From NCBI GenBank assembly GCA_905250075.1, contig CAJNOP010000016.1, forward strand, positions 1,978,426 through 2,042,425: DNA of 64,000 bases, given 5' to 3'. Both the position numbers and the translations under genes were made by a program. Positions 1-12,000 of the stretch are shown piece by piece. This stretch comes from Rotaria sp. Silwood1 (lineage: Eukaryota; Rotifera; Eurotatoria; Philodinida; Philodinidae). The notes beneath the pieces were generated by a model. The model did not search any database. It saw only the letters and a list, made by a program, of their open reading frames with translations, and was not told the origin of the DNA. Position 1 is the stretch's first letter, and every line of letters starts with the position of its first letter.

Positions 1-497
1 GTAAAGTTCTCAATGGGAATAATTAGTTATAAATGTATCAAGTATATTAGTATATCTTATTTTAAGAAACAAAAATATAAAAATGTATTTTGCTGTTTTT
101 CATAATAGAATTTCCAATATTATTAACCCAGGGTAAGAGGTACTGACAAAGTCTGACAGTTTTATCGCAAACTGATAGAGGTGTTATTAGTGTGACATTT
201 GACGTTAGTTTTGAGGATGATCTAAGGAGCATCTTAGTATTTTATCAAAAAATTCGATGAAATCGCCTTAACTCAAAAAAAAAGACCCAATAGTAAAAGT
301 CTTTTTAGGCTTTTTCTAGCACAGACGGAACCTGTACGGATTTTAGACAGCTTTCATCATTGTTCTCTAGTCTAAATATGGAATCTAATCAATGAGTTAC
401 GATTAATCTCAAAAACCATTTATTATTTAGTGAGGTTCTTCTATTAGTCCATCTATAAAATCATTGTACCTAAGAAAAGAAAAACGACACAAAATAC
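1..497. other. Left edge, intron or 3' flank of cullin gene
   Basis: No coding exon is visible here. The last recognisable cullin exon ends at 498 followed, on the minus strand, by a GTATTT donor. The roughly 270 residues still expected (rest of the cullin homology domain, RBX1-binding and neddylation region) cannot be found between 1 and 497. Either an intron runs past the window edge or the gene is truncated. Confidence 0.6.
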
Positions 498-2890
498 CTT
501 AAGTTTTGTGACCATAAATTCTTCAGCATCAATAGATGTTGATTGTTGATTAATCAGTCGACGTGCTAGCATCTTTTGATAGAACTACAATTGCCAAATT
601 CAATATCTTGTCTGTGTTTTATACAAAACTTACACGTTGAAAATAATCTTTATCTTCTAAATAATTAAATATAGTAACTCCATGAAGTAATTTTTCTTCT
701 ATTTCAGTTTCAGTTGATGTTTTTGATGATTTACGTAATAAATTATCACAATAATGAGCAAGCTAAATACACAAGAAATTAAAATCATAAAAAGAATTTC
801 ATAAAATCAAAAGAAAAACATACTAATTCTGGTGCTTTAGCTGATAAACGATTTCCATTTTTCATATTAACAATTATTGCACAAGCTTTATCAAGTGATG
901 AAATAAAATCTGGATCACTAGCAAATGTTTTTCGTATTATATTTATATATTTTGTATGTAACTCAAGTAGTGTTTCAACAAATAATGTTGGTAACTAAAA
1001 GAAATTGATTTTTTTAAAAATAATTCTTTCATTTATAATCACATACATTTTCTCCTTTAAGTGATTGAACTTTTTCATGACCAATACGTGATATATTATG
1101 TTGTAGTTGTTCAACCATATAATTTGTACCAATATGTGTTGGTTTTAGTAATTTATACATGTTTTGAAGAGCTTAAACAAATTAATAAAGAATACAATAG
1201 AAAAATGTCTAACATAGATAATTGTTATTATTGATTACCATCAAAATCTTCTTTAAGAATAAGATCATTGCATTTATTTTTTAATGTATCATAATGATCA
1301 CAAACAAGACGTTGAAGACATTCACTATTTACTTTGATATATGATGTTGAATTTAGAAATTTACGACTACGAAATTCTTCATCATCGATTAATAATAAAA
1401 TCTGTATAAGAAAAACTTCAAAGAAAAAAAATACTTTATTTCATAAATTTACTTTTTTCATATAGTGAATACAATCAAGTTTAGCTAAATAACTATTTCC
1501 TTCTTCTCGATAATATTCTCCTGTTGCTTGAAGAAAACGAGATTCAAAAGATTTTTCATAGAGCTTCAATAAAAAGTTACAGACAATTATTTTTATGTAT
1601 AAAAAAAAAATTTGCTTTTTATTTTTATTTTTTTACTTCTAATATATTAATCTTTCGATATTGACAAACATCAACAAATGACATAATTACACATTTTATT
1701 GTTGTTTGATTTATACATTCTCCTATACGATCACTAAAAGATAGAAAAAATAAATAAATATCGAGATGAAAACTAAGAAGTCTACAAACAGATATATTTG
1801 TTCGAGAAGTAATGTAACAAGTCGTTCTTCTAGTGGTTTTATGATAATTTTTGCCCAGCAATCAAGCGCCATCTAAAACAAAACAAACGAAAATTCACAA
1901 TATAAAAGGAATATAATACTATGTTGAGCTTTTGGTTATCATTTCGCTTGCATGAGTTTTGATAAAAATACTCTTTTGTTGATAATAAACGCGTTGTTAA
2001 TAATCAATGATCACTCTTATGACAAGATATATTATATACTCAAGATATGATTTAGCTAGATTGTCAATATTGTTGGCTGGAAATAATATGAAAGAATCCT
2101 TTTTTTTCCTATTTCCTATTCTTAAATCGATTCAAATATATGTTGAATCTTGAGATACATGACTATTTCAATTGAATAAAATATCTCAAAAATCATTAAT
2201 TCTGAAAAGCTTTTCAGAATAAATATTCCACCAAAATTTGATAAATATCTAATTTAATAAATTAAATTTTACCTCTCCGATTTCGACTGGTGATTGATCA
2301 TCTAACTCTATATTATATTCAAGCATCATATTATTTCCAGGATCAATTACTTGATGTTTCTTAACAAGCGTATTATTTAAATACCTAATAAAAGAGTGAA
2401 AATAAAATTTCTTTTTTTTTCGTGAAAAAAAAAAATTTCTTTTTACGCATAGAGGCTATTTAAATGTTCAGCACCCATTTTATATTCAGTCCAATTTTTC
2501 ACATAGATGCTAAGTGTATTTTGTTCAGATTCAGCTATGTCCTAAATAAAAAATCTTCTACAAAATTTTTTTTTGCAATATTAAATTATCAACTTTTTCC
2601 ATAGATCTACAATGATCTTCAAGAAATTTTTTTGTTTCCTCATATAATCGTTCAGCATATGAATCCGGAGTAGCTGCACATAGATCATAGATATCTATAT
2701 AATATAATTAAAAAGAATAATAAATAATGTCTTGTTTTCTTTAGTCTTTCAAACCAAAAAATCTTGTATGCCATGTTGATTTATCCGTATGACCATATTG
2801 ACTCATATTGATAACAGAACGAACAGTACTTAGTACTATTGGCCATAATTCATTAAAATTAACTTGTTTTGTTTTAATTGCTGATATCAT
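498..2890 (-). CDS. CUL2: Cullin-2-like E3 ligase scaffold, 3' part missing
   Basis: Cullins are the scaffold of cullin-RING ubiquitin ligases: the N-terminal repeats bind adaptor and substrate receptor, the C-terminal domain binds RBX1. Twelve exons join in phase: 2755-2890, 2594-2694, 2447-2541, 2273-2384, 1790-1872, 1637-1733, 1453-1563, 1239-1401, 1047-1171, 824-994, 634-762, 498-584, giving 470 residues. Diagnostic stretches are ERLYEETKKFLEDH, an ATGEYYREE segment, LPTLFVETLLELHTKY, LAHYCDNLLRKSSK, NYLEDKDYFQRFYQKMLARRL and DAEEF. The early DIYDLCAA..ERLY pattern fits CUL2 better than CUL1. The start is the first ATG of the exon, before VNFNELWP. The C-terminal part with the neddylation lysine is not in view. 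Family is secure, the CUL2 subtype less so. Confidence 0.88.
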
Positions 2891-4966
2891 TTTCTCTATT
2901 TAAAAAAAAATAAATTGAAATAGAATTTTAGAGAATATTATCTTAAAATATTATTGAAACCGGAACTCACGAAGCAACTTCTTCAGGTATCGAATTGCTT
3001 TCCGACTGAGATGATGCTTATTTGATGAGTAATTGAAAAGTCTAGAAAAATTTGATTTTTCGGGTCTTCTTTTTTAAGATATCGAAATTTTACTAGAATA
3101 GCGCTGTAGTCACCCTTCGATGACATAGAAAATCCTAAAGTTTTGTTCATATATGTATATCTTCAGAAAAGAAATACTAGAAAAGCTAAAACTTGTTCAG
3201 AAAACTATTCTCATTGAAAACTTTGTGCGTGCCACATTTGAAGTCGAAATTGAAATGTCGATTTTCAATGTTACTTGAGAGGGAGAAAAAAAAACTCAAT
3301 AAAATTTCGATATCCAAAGAACGAAGTCCCAAAAAACCAACCTATTCTAGTCTTTTCTTTTACTCACTGGTATTCATCAAATGAATATAGTCTCTGTCGA
3401 GAAGCGATTTGATAACTGATGAAGTTTTTTCGTTAGTTGAACATAGCTTGATTCTACACAGTACTAAATGTGATTGTAAGAGAAATATCTCAATAATCAT
3501 TGTTCTATGAGATATTATTGTTTAAAAGCTCTTTTTGAATCTTTGTCTTTGAAACGAACAATTATAATATATGATACGATATGCTAATACCGAGAGAACT
3601 TACGATTTTAAATATTAATTTTAAACTATGATGGCACTATCTTCTCTTCTAGTCTTTTACTCATGATAACAAATTCTCGACAACATACAATGTATCTCAA
3701 TGTTTTTTTTTAATATCTCTAGACAGAAAGAACATGCAAAACCTGTGCTTTTCATCATGTTAGGGAGACACGTGCGGTAAAGAAACTGAGAAATTTTTTC
3801 AACTATCAATTGGTCACCGTAGTAATACACGTTTTCCGTTTTTACATTAAAAGCTTTGTATAGGTAAAATTACAGAAATCATTATATAGCAATCTACGCT
3901 CATGTTCAAACTAAAAATAAGACTTACCTTTCGATTTCACGAAATCAAATACTTCAAACTGATCACAATTCAGATCAACGAATGCTAAAGTTTCCAGCAC
4001 CGCTCAGAAAATCCTCTAGTGAAATGAGCTAATAGGATTAGTCTAATGTTGTTCAACTGAAACGTATTCTTTGACGACTCCTGGTCAAAATATATATAAA
4101 AACTGATTATCTTGACCCATTCATAGTCGAGATAATTTCATCGGATTTTCTCTCCCAAATGATCCAAACTGTAGATTTCTAGCTACGCTCACTCTTCAGA
4201 TATTACAAAAAAAGCATCAAAGTGTGTTATATTTCGATGCACAGAATAATATCTTTAATCAAATGAAGTTTTGCAGAAAATGAACGATTGTTATATTTTT
4301 ATTTAGACGGTTCGTTGTAAGATTATTTCGAAAAAAAAGAGCTATCATGAATTCTACAGTGTAAAATGGCTATTTCTAACAAATATTAATAGAAAACTTC
4401 CGCTAGGAATTGAATCATTGTTGACATAATCTTCAAGCAATCTTCTTACTAAAACTTCATTTCTAAACTTCAAGAGGCAATGTGTTTGACAGAGTGTTTG
4501 ATAGGATACTCAAAATTGAAAGGTATTCTATTTGTATATTTTTTATTAGTAATATATATTGTAAAAACCTTTTTATAAAATGCAAACCATATATACAGAC
4601 TGTATTAATTAAAACCTTCTCTTATTGTTGATTGGTTTTTTTTTCATTTACCTAGTTAACATATATTTCTTTGAGTTTTTTTTATAGCATAAACTATGAC
4701 ATTATCTTATCGATGAATAAGATAAATTAAATGATTATCTAAAAAATAGACACTAGTCGTATATATATATACATATCCAAGTCGTAGTTGTTGTTTTTTG
4801 TTTGTAATACAAATATTCATTTTATCAGTTAACATAAATAATAGAACAACAAAACAATCGAACAATAGTAACACGTGAATATTCGTGAAATGAAAAAATT
4901 CTATACACACTGTGCTTTTATATAAGACGTAAATGTTAAATAACAAACTGAGTATCAGGAATATAT
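2891..4966. other. Intergenic, no gene seen
   Basis: AT-rich spacer between the 5' end of the cullin gene and the 3' end of the F-box gene, both on the minus strand. It must hold the cullin promoter. Short open frames here lack splice-consistent partners or recognisable motifs. I see no tRNA or element ends. Confidence 0.5.
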
Positions 4967-7900
4967 TTATTGAAAGACAAATTTTATATTAGGAAATTTC
5001 TGTTCTAATGTTTGTTGTTCTATTGAATTTGATATAACATTACCATTTAATGATAATTTTCGTAAATTAGAATGTTTTTCAAGAAATTTTTCAATACCAT
5101 TTACTGTACATTCTGTACAATTATCAAGTATTAAAATTTTTAATTGAATAAATGGTTGTTCTGACCATTTTAATAAACAATTATCATTAACATTTCTTAT
5201 GGAACTTAAATTTATACTATGCAAATTTGGACATTGTTCATTAAGATTTAAAAATATATTCGTACTTATTGTTGTACAATTATTTAAACTAATCGCTCGA
5301 AAGTCAGATGTTAATCTATTTAATGTTTGATCTGTTAAATTAATACAATCATCCAATATTAAACTATTTAAATATGTACAATTATCAAAAACAATTGTAA
5401 GATCTTGATCATTTAATGTCAAAAGTTGACCAAAATCAATATGTTCTAGTTTAGGCCAATAATGAAAACATGTTGAATTTTGATTTGATGAAAGATTTTT
5501 CAAACCAATACAACGACTTATATTTAAATGAATTAAATTTGGAATACAAATAGCTATTGTGTCAAGACTGATCCATGTTATATTTGTACATGCATGAAGA
5601 ATAAGTTTTCTTAAATGAAAATCTGTTTCTGTACGAATAAATATATTAATTAAAAGTGTATCATCTAATATTTGACATCCAGTGAGATCAAGTGTATGTA
5701 AATTAATAAATTGTGAAAAGTTTATTAAATGATTTAATGTTGATTCTGTTATATTGTTCCAGCGAAGATTAAGTGATAAAAGATTTGAACACGTTTGTAC
5801 TATTATTGGTAATAGTGTATTAGGTGTAAATGGTTCATGATAGCAACCGGTCATTGTAAAATCAATAAGATTTGAACCAATTGTTTGAAAAAATTCAAGC
5901 CACTTGATATTCTCAGAACTAAATATATGAGGAATAAATTACTCTTAAGTATTATGTTAGATGTCTACGAAAGTTTTTATTCTTCTAGCAAAGAAAAGTT
6001 TAAAGCATTATCTTTTTTTTTGTACTTTAAAATTCTGTTAGTTTTGATTAATTAATCATTGTTATGAATATCATTAGTCAATAAATTCATTTTTTCAGTG
6101 CAATAAAAAAAGAACCTGACTCAAATGATTTACACAAGTTTACTTACTTATTCTCATTTGATTGTTGTAAATTTTCAAGATTTTGTTGTCGACATTCAAT
6201 AAATGAAAGTGAAACAGGTTTACGTCGACTAATACTATTGAACCAAAGTTGTTCTAATTCTTTTCGGCGATTTACTATTATTCGATGATGACATGCTTGA
6301 TCTTGTACAAGTAAATAAAAACGTTTACAAGCATAAGAAAAATTATGCAATTCATTGGTATTTAAATAAGGTAAAATTTTAAACCAAAGTTCTGTTGGTA
6401 ATTTAAACCATGGTGATAAACGATTATGCGCAAGTATACTATGCTCTAAAACATGTGTTAATGATGTTTCAATTTCTGATGAAGGTATTGGGGATTCAGA
6501 TGTTGTTGGTATTGGTGAAGATGATATTTCCATCATTGTTGATGGAATTCTTGGTGATGGTAATGGTGTATCTTCTTGTCGTTGTAAAATAGAAAATTCA
6601 TCTTCAAGTGCTTCAAAATTTAATAATTCCATATTAGCTGGTGGTGGTACTGAATTATTATCATTAATTCTTTCATTGTCATTATTCATTGCAATTGATC
6701 GTTGTTGTTGTTTAAGTAAATGTGCTTTTTGTAAAAGATCAATTTCATTTTCTAATTCTTTTGCATATATAATTGGTACTAATTGTGATTCACTTATATC
6801 ACTGTTTGTTTCAAGTTCATCTAATTCAAGTAATGGAATATTATTTATAGTTTTGATTTGTTCTTTTAATGGTACATAAGAATAATTTTCTTCATGTTCA
6901 TCGATTGTTGAATCAGCATGAATCATTTCAGATGTTTGAAGTAAATCATCCGTTATAATGGAGTTTTCAATATGAAATGATGATAAATCATGAAGAGTAT
7001 CTAAAGTTTGTTCATGATGATTTATTTCAATATTTAATGAACGATTCATATTAGATATATTTTCATCAATAGGAATTGTAGAAGAATTTCTATTCGTTGG
7101 AAAAGGTTGAGATGATATAATAGGAGCTAAACGAGCATATTTTGAAACAAATGACATTGTTGTATCATCGGTACCATTTGATATTGAAGAATTTCTCATT
7201 AAAATAGCAGTTGGTTGTGAATGTTCACGATCTAAATAAAAAATACAATACATAATTTAATTTCTTTATTAATGAAAAAAATATTTTGTATGGATGACGA
7301 CTAGAGTCCTACAGGGCAAATTTTTTGCGAGTTCCGAATTCCGTTTTATTTTTTAAGCGTCCCGATCCTGAAGGCCCGACGCGACGAAGCAAACGGAATT
7401 CGAAACTGTGTCGGAGAACTATATTGTATTTAAATGAAAGAAAAAAAACTTATGCTAAAACAAAAATATTATTTACGTAGTGGTTTTTCATTGCTAATAG
7501 GAATCACTTCATGTGTTTGTGCTGTTGTTTCTTTTCTTGGTGTTTGTTCGGCATTAAAAAATTGATCAAGTAATAATGACGCTGTTGATGAACTTTGTAA
7601 ACGATCTTCTGTCATTGATGGATTATTTTCTGGTTCATGATGATGATAAAAATGTGTCATTTTGATATTTGATATTGATGTTTGTGGTTCATTGCCGTGT
7701 ATTTTAGGTAATGAACGTGGTGGTACACGTTTCGAATTAATTCGAGTTGAATAACGTGTTGCATTTGGCGATGTTTCACGTGTTGGCGAATGATTTGCAG
7801 ATTTTCTTGTTGTTGGATATGCAGCAGCACGTAATTCTCGTGATAAATCAGCTATGGAATGATCTTCTTGTGTTGATACTAATTTCAATGGTTCAATTGG

Positions 7901-8560
7901 CTCATATGCTGTGCGATTGTGTACAGGTGGAGCAGATGATGTATAATAAGAAGTTGGTGCTGTTGGTACTGATGGTGGCAATGGTAACGGAGGTGGCAAT
8001 GGACTATCTGATGAAAATGGTCTTCGAGTACCATCAATATTAAATTGTTGTAAAAGTTGTTGATTATATGCCAAATGTTGTACACGATTATGATCAGTAA
8101 ATGATAAACGTCGTTGGCGATTATCATCTGCATTATTTGTTGTTATTGTTGTTGGCAACGGATTTAATTGAGCAAGTGGTGTACGTCCCTGTAAATATGC
8201 TGGTAAACGTGTTGGACGTGAACTAGTACGATTTTTTAATATATTATAACCAGATGATAATTCAACTCGACGAGAAAATTTATGTATATCAGGTGTTGTA
8301 TGAGTAAAATATGTTTCATTTGTTGATGATGTTGATGATGGTGTTACTATAGGACGATTAATATCATATAAACTTATTGGTGGTTCAGGTGTTGCTTCAT
8401 AATCAGCTGCTGTTTGATCAAAATTTTCTCTTTCATTTGTTGTTAATGCACCACCAAAATGAAGTGAATCTCGAAGACGATTTGAAAAAAATTTACCCAT
8501 CGATGTTGTCGATGGTTCCATTCGTCGATTTAGGCCAAGACGTTGTCTATAATCATTCAT
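4967..8560 (-). CDS. F-box/leucine-rich-repeat protein
   Basis: Predicted substrate receptor of an SCF (CUL1-type) ubiquitin ligase. Three exons join in phase: 7477-8560, 6148-7231 and 4967-5918, 1,039 residues. Residues 1 to about 650 are low-complexity and Ser/Thr/Pro/Asn-rich, with poly-Pro near 200, and look disordered. An F-box follows at about residue 655, starting LPTELWFKILPYLNTNELHN. The last exon is a run of cysteine-type LRRs with recurring L..LDL.GC, L..LIL..C and LNISRC units, as in FBXL/AMN1 proteins. The ATG sits directly after a splice acceptor, and a matching donor at 8851-8858 marks a non-coding first exon. The stop codon overlaps an AATAAA. The long N-terminal region is unusual for an FBXL. 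It could be a separate gene, but the splice phases fit exactly. Confidence 0.82.
7291..7420. repeat. GC-richer imperfect inverted repeat inside F-box intron
   Basis: The intron at 7232-7476 carries a block much richer in GC than its surroundings. GAATTCCGTTT near 7335-7346 is answered by AAACGGAATTC at 7391-7401, about 45 bp apart, followed by CG-rich sequence. It may be a small foldback insertion. No target-site duplication was recognised. Confidence 0.4.
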
Positions 8561-9007
8561 CTAAAATAAAATTTTAGGAAGACCAAACAATTAAAATAAT
8601 AAGAAAAAGAGAAAATAAAATTTTCTTTTCTCTAGAAAAATCAAGTAACGAAATAACAAAATAGTGTTTTAAAGTGTTTGAAGGACGTAGACATACTCAA
8701 ATAAAAAAAAAAGAAATACTTTTCTCAAGAAATAAACACAACAGTTGGGAAGACAAGGTGTGTACGTTCACTCGACAACCAAATAAAAGGAAGAAAAAAA
8801 AACAAAACGAGAGAAAAAAGAGATCCGATCGCTAGATGAGATCATCGGTCATACTTACAGGTTGAATTTTTTAACCAATTAGAACTTACAAGTTAAAAGA
8901 AATTTCATTGGTGTAAAAAACAGAAAAGTTTGTGCATTTCCATTCTTAACATTGATATTTTCACATAAAGAAAAGATCATTCTCAGTATTGATTTTATAG
9001 ATAAATA
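8561..9007. promoter_or_regulatory. Divergent promoter region, F-box gene and alpha-catenin
   Basis: Only 447 bp separate the two divergent start codons. The minus-strand 5'UTR intron (8561-8858, donor complement 8851-8858, acceptor abutting the ATG) takes up most of it, leaving about 150 bp for shared promoter functions. No TATA box was recognised. Confidence 0.55.
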
Positions 9008-12000
9008 ATGAGTACACATGTTTATACAACAAAATCTAATCCAACAGATGTTCAAATCAAAACACGGTCTGTACAACGAGCATTAGATCCATTAGTTGTG
9101 GAGGTTTGTCATAATTAATTTTGTCTTTTTTTAATCAAAATAATTATTTTGTTTAATTCATATGAGCACTTCTGTATGAAAAACGTAATATTAAACTCTT
9201 ATGTTTAGAATCAATATTAATATTGAAAGTTATCGTCTATTTTGTTGTTTAAACGTAATACTGAAGAATAGGATGAATAATAATCGATTCGAATGTATAA
9301 TGTGATGCAGAACATTATTTTCAAATTATGAGTTGATTAATATAGAAAATTATTTCTTTTCAATGCTTTTAACAAAACTTAAATAAATTATATTTTTATA
9401 AGGAAATTGAATTTTTCTATGGAGTCTTTTTTGGTACAAGAAGAAGGAACGAGTTCGAAAAGGTTTCAACGACCTTTATTGTTTTTGCTTTTTGACATTC
9501 TATAAAAATCATCTTTCTCAATATTTATGTTCTATTGTATTTTTTCTATTTTGGTAGGAATGATTATAGAACATTATAACAGAGTTGTTCATTGACTGGA
9601 AGTTCTCGTGTAAGAATGAAGTAATCATAACTTTTTAATCCACTTGATTTTATAAGAACAATAACAAAGTTAATTAATTGATTGTAATTGAAAAATACGA
9701 GACTTCGCTCATGATACATTTTTATTTATTTCTATTATTTGTATGTGCATGTTTTAAGAAAAAATAATAATAATAAAACGATTTTAATACGAAATTAACC
9801 TTATTTTAAAACAAAAAAATATATCATTTGATTTGTTTTCTTTTTTTAAAATGTTATTTTTTCTTGACTAAAAATAGAAAAATAATCAATGAAACTTTTT
9901 TTTGTTAAATCTAATTGTCTTACCTACGCTATTTATTTTTACATTAATCAGAATGCGATTCGACATATCTAAAAATAATTATAATTATAAAAGTACTAAA
10001 TATCTAAGAAATTTATTCTTCTTAGGTAACGTCATTGATATCTGAACAACCATCAAATACAAAAAAAGGTCGTTCAAAACAAGCTCAACAATTAGTTGAA
10101 AATGTTATTCGAGCAACAGAAAATTTTATTAATAAAGCTGGTGAAATTGCTCATGAAAATCCTGATATGCGTAATGATTTATTACAAAGTATGAAGGAAG
10201 TTAAACGGACAGGTAACAAAAAAAGCTTTTCTTTTTCTATTCAATTTGTTTTCTTAATTGGACATAAAAAGGTGATGAAATGGTTGTTTTATCAAAAGAA
10301 TTTGCTGATGATCCAAGTTCAAAAATCAAACGTGAAAAAATGATTATTGCTGCTCGAGCTTTACTTACATCAGTTACACAATTACTGATCTTAGCTGATC
10401 TTATTGATGTACAATCTATTTTAAAATCTATTCGTTTAGTATGTATATTTGATCCTTTAATTTTTATTTTTTATTTATCTTTATGTTTCAGATTGAAGAT
10501 GATTTACAACATATTTATAATGTATCAAATCAAGAAGAATTAATTCATTATTATAAACAATATGGAAAAGATCTAAACGATTTAAATCATCATGCACAAC
10601 GACGACAACAAGTAAAATTGTTTTTGTTTTCTTAACAAATAGTACAAAAAATATTTTCTTTTCAAAGGATTTAGTTGATCGAACTGAACAAGAAAATTTA
10701 GCTGCTGCACGCGCTACATTAAAACGATCCTCAGTAATATTATTTACATCAGCAAAAACTTATTTACGTCATCCTGAAATCCCTTCGGCACGTGAAAATC
10801 GTGATTTTATTTATAATCAATTACGTCATGCTGTTAATGTGATTTCTTCCATAACACAAGGACAATCTGAAACATCAACATATAATTCATCATTAAATAC
10901 AATTGGAGATTTAACAAGAGCATTAAATGAATTCGACGTAAAAAAAAATGTTTTTTTATGTAAACAAAAGAAGCAATGAAGTCTAATAATTGATTTATTT
11001 TAGAATATAATTATGATGAAACCACAAAAATTTAATGAACAAGTTATTCGACCACAACTTGAAGGACGTCTCGAAGATATAATATCAGGTGCAGCATTAC
11101 TTGCCGATTCATTATCAACAAGAGAAGATCGTCGGGATAAAATTGTTCAAGAATGTAATTTTGTTCGACAAGCATTACAAGAATTACTTGATGAATATAT
11201 TAAATATGTACGAATAGAAAGAGAAATTTTAAATATTATAATATTTGATCTTTTTCGTTTTGTAGTCGAAAAAGAAAAGTTCAGATGAAAATGTTAATGA
11301 AAAAATTCAATTAATGCAAACAAAAACTCGTGATTTACGAAAACAGGTAAATGAATTTTTAATAGTCATTCGTTTTTTTTTCTTTTTGCTGTTGTCTCGA
11401 TTTCGGAGGTCAGGAAACGAGATTCAATATAATGAACTAATTTTATATACATATTATTTATCAAGATTTCATCTCGCTCTTTCTTTCATATTTTTTTTCT
11501 TTCTTTTGCATTGAATTATAAATGACCACCCATCTAGATGTGTCGACAAAGAGAAAGAAAAATATATAAGGGCAACATATTCATTTCTATATACGCTTTT
11601 AATTGTCAAGAGGTATACCAAGTAAATGTCGAATTGCATATCGTCATCATCGTTATCATCTTCATGATCATCGTCGTAATTCAGTCACAGGCGTTGATTG
11701 AATAATTTGTTACGTCTATCGGTCAAAACCTATCGACATACATTGAATATAAAGTCATAAAGAGAAAAGAATAAAGAGTAAAGACAAGATTAATAAAGAA
11801 AATAATGTATGTTTATCTATGTGCTGGTAGTCCAAATCCAATACATAAAAGTACAAGTATTAATTTATATCGAGAATCATCATTATCATCGATAGACTCA
11901 TTTGAATGTTCTTATTTAACACCTACAGAGACTGAAGAAATATCGGTAGCAACGAATTTTAATTTCCTTAATTTGAAATATTTTTATGTGTTTTTTTTTG

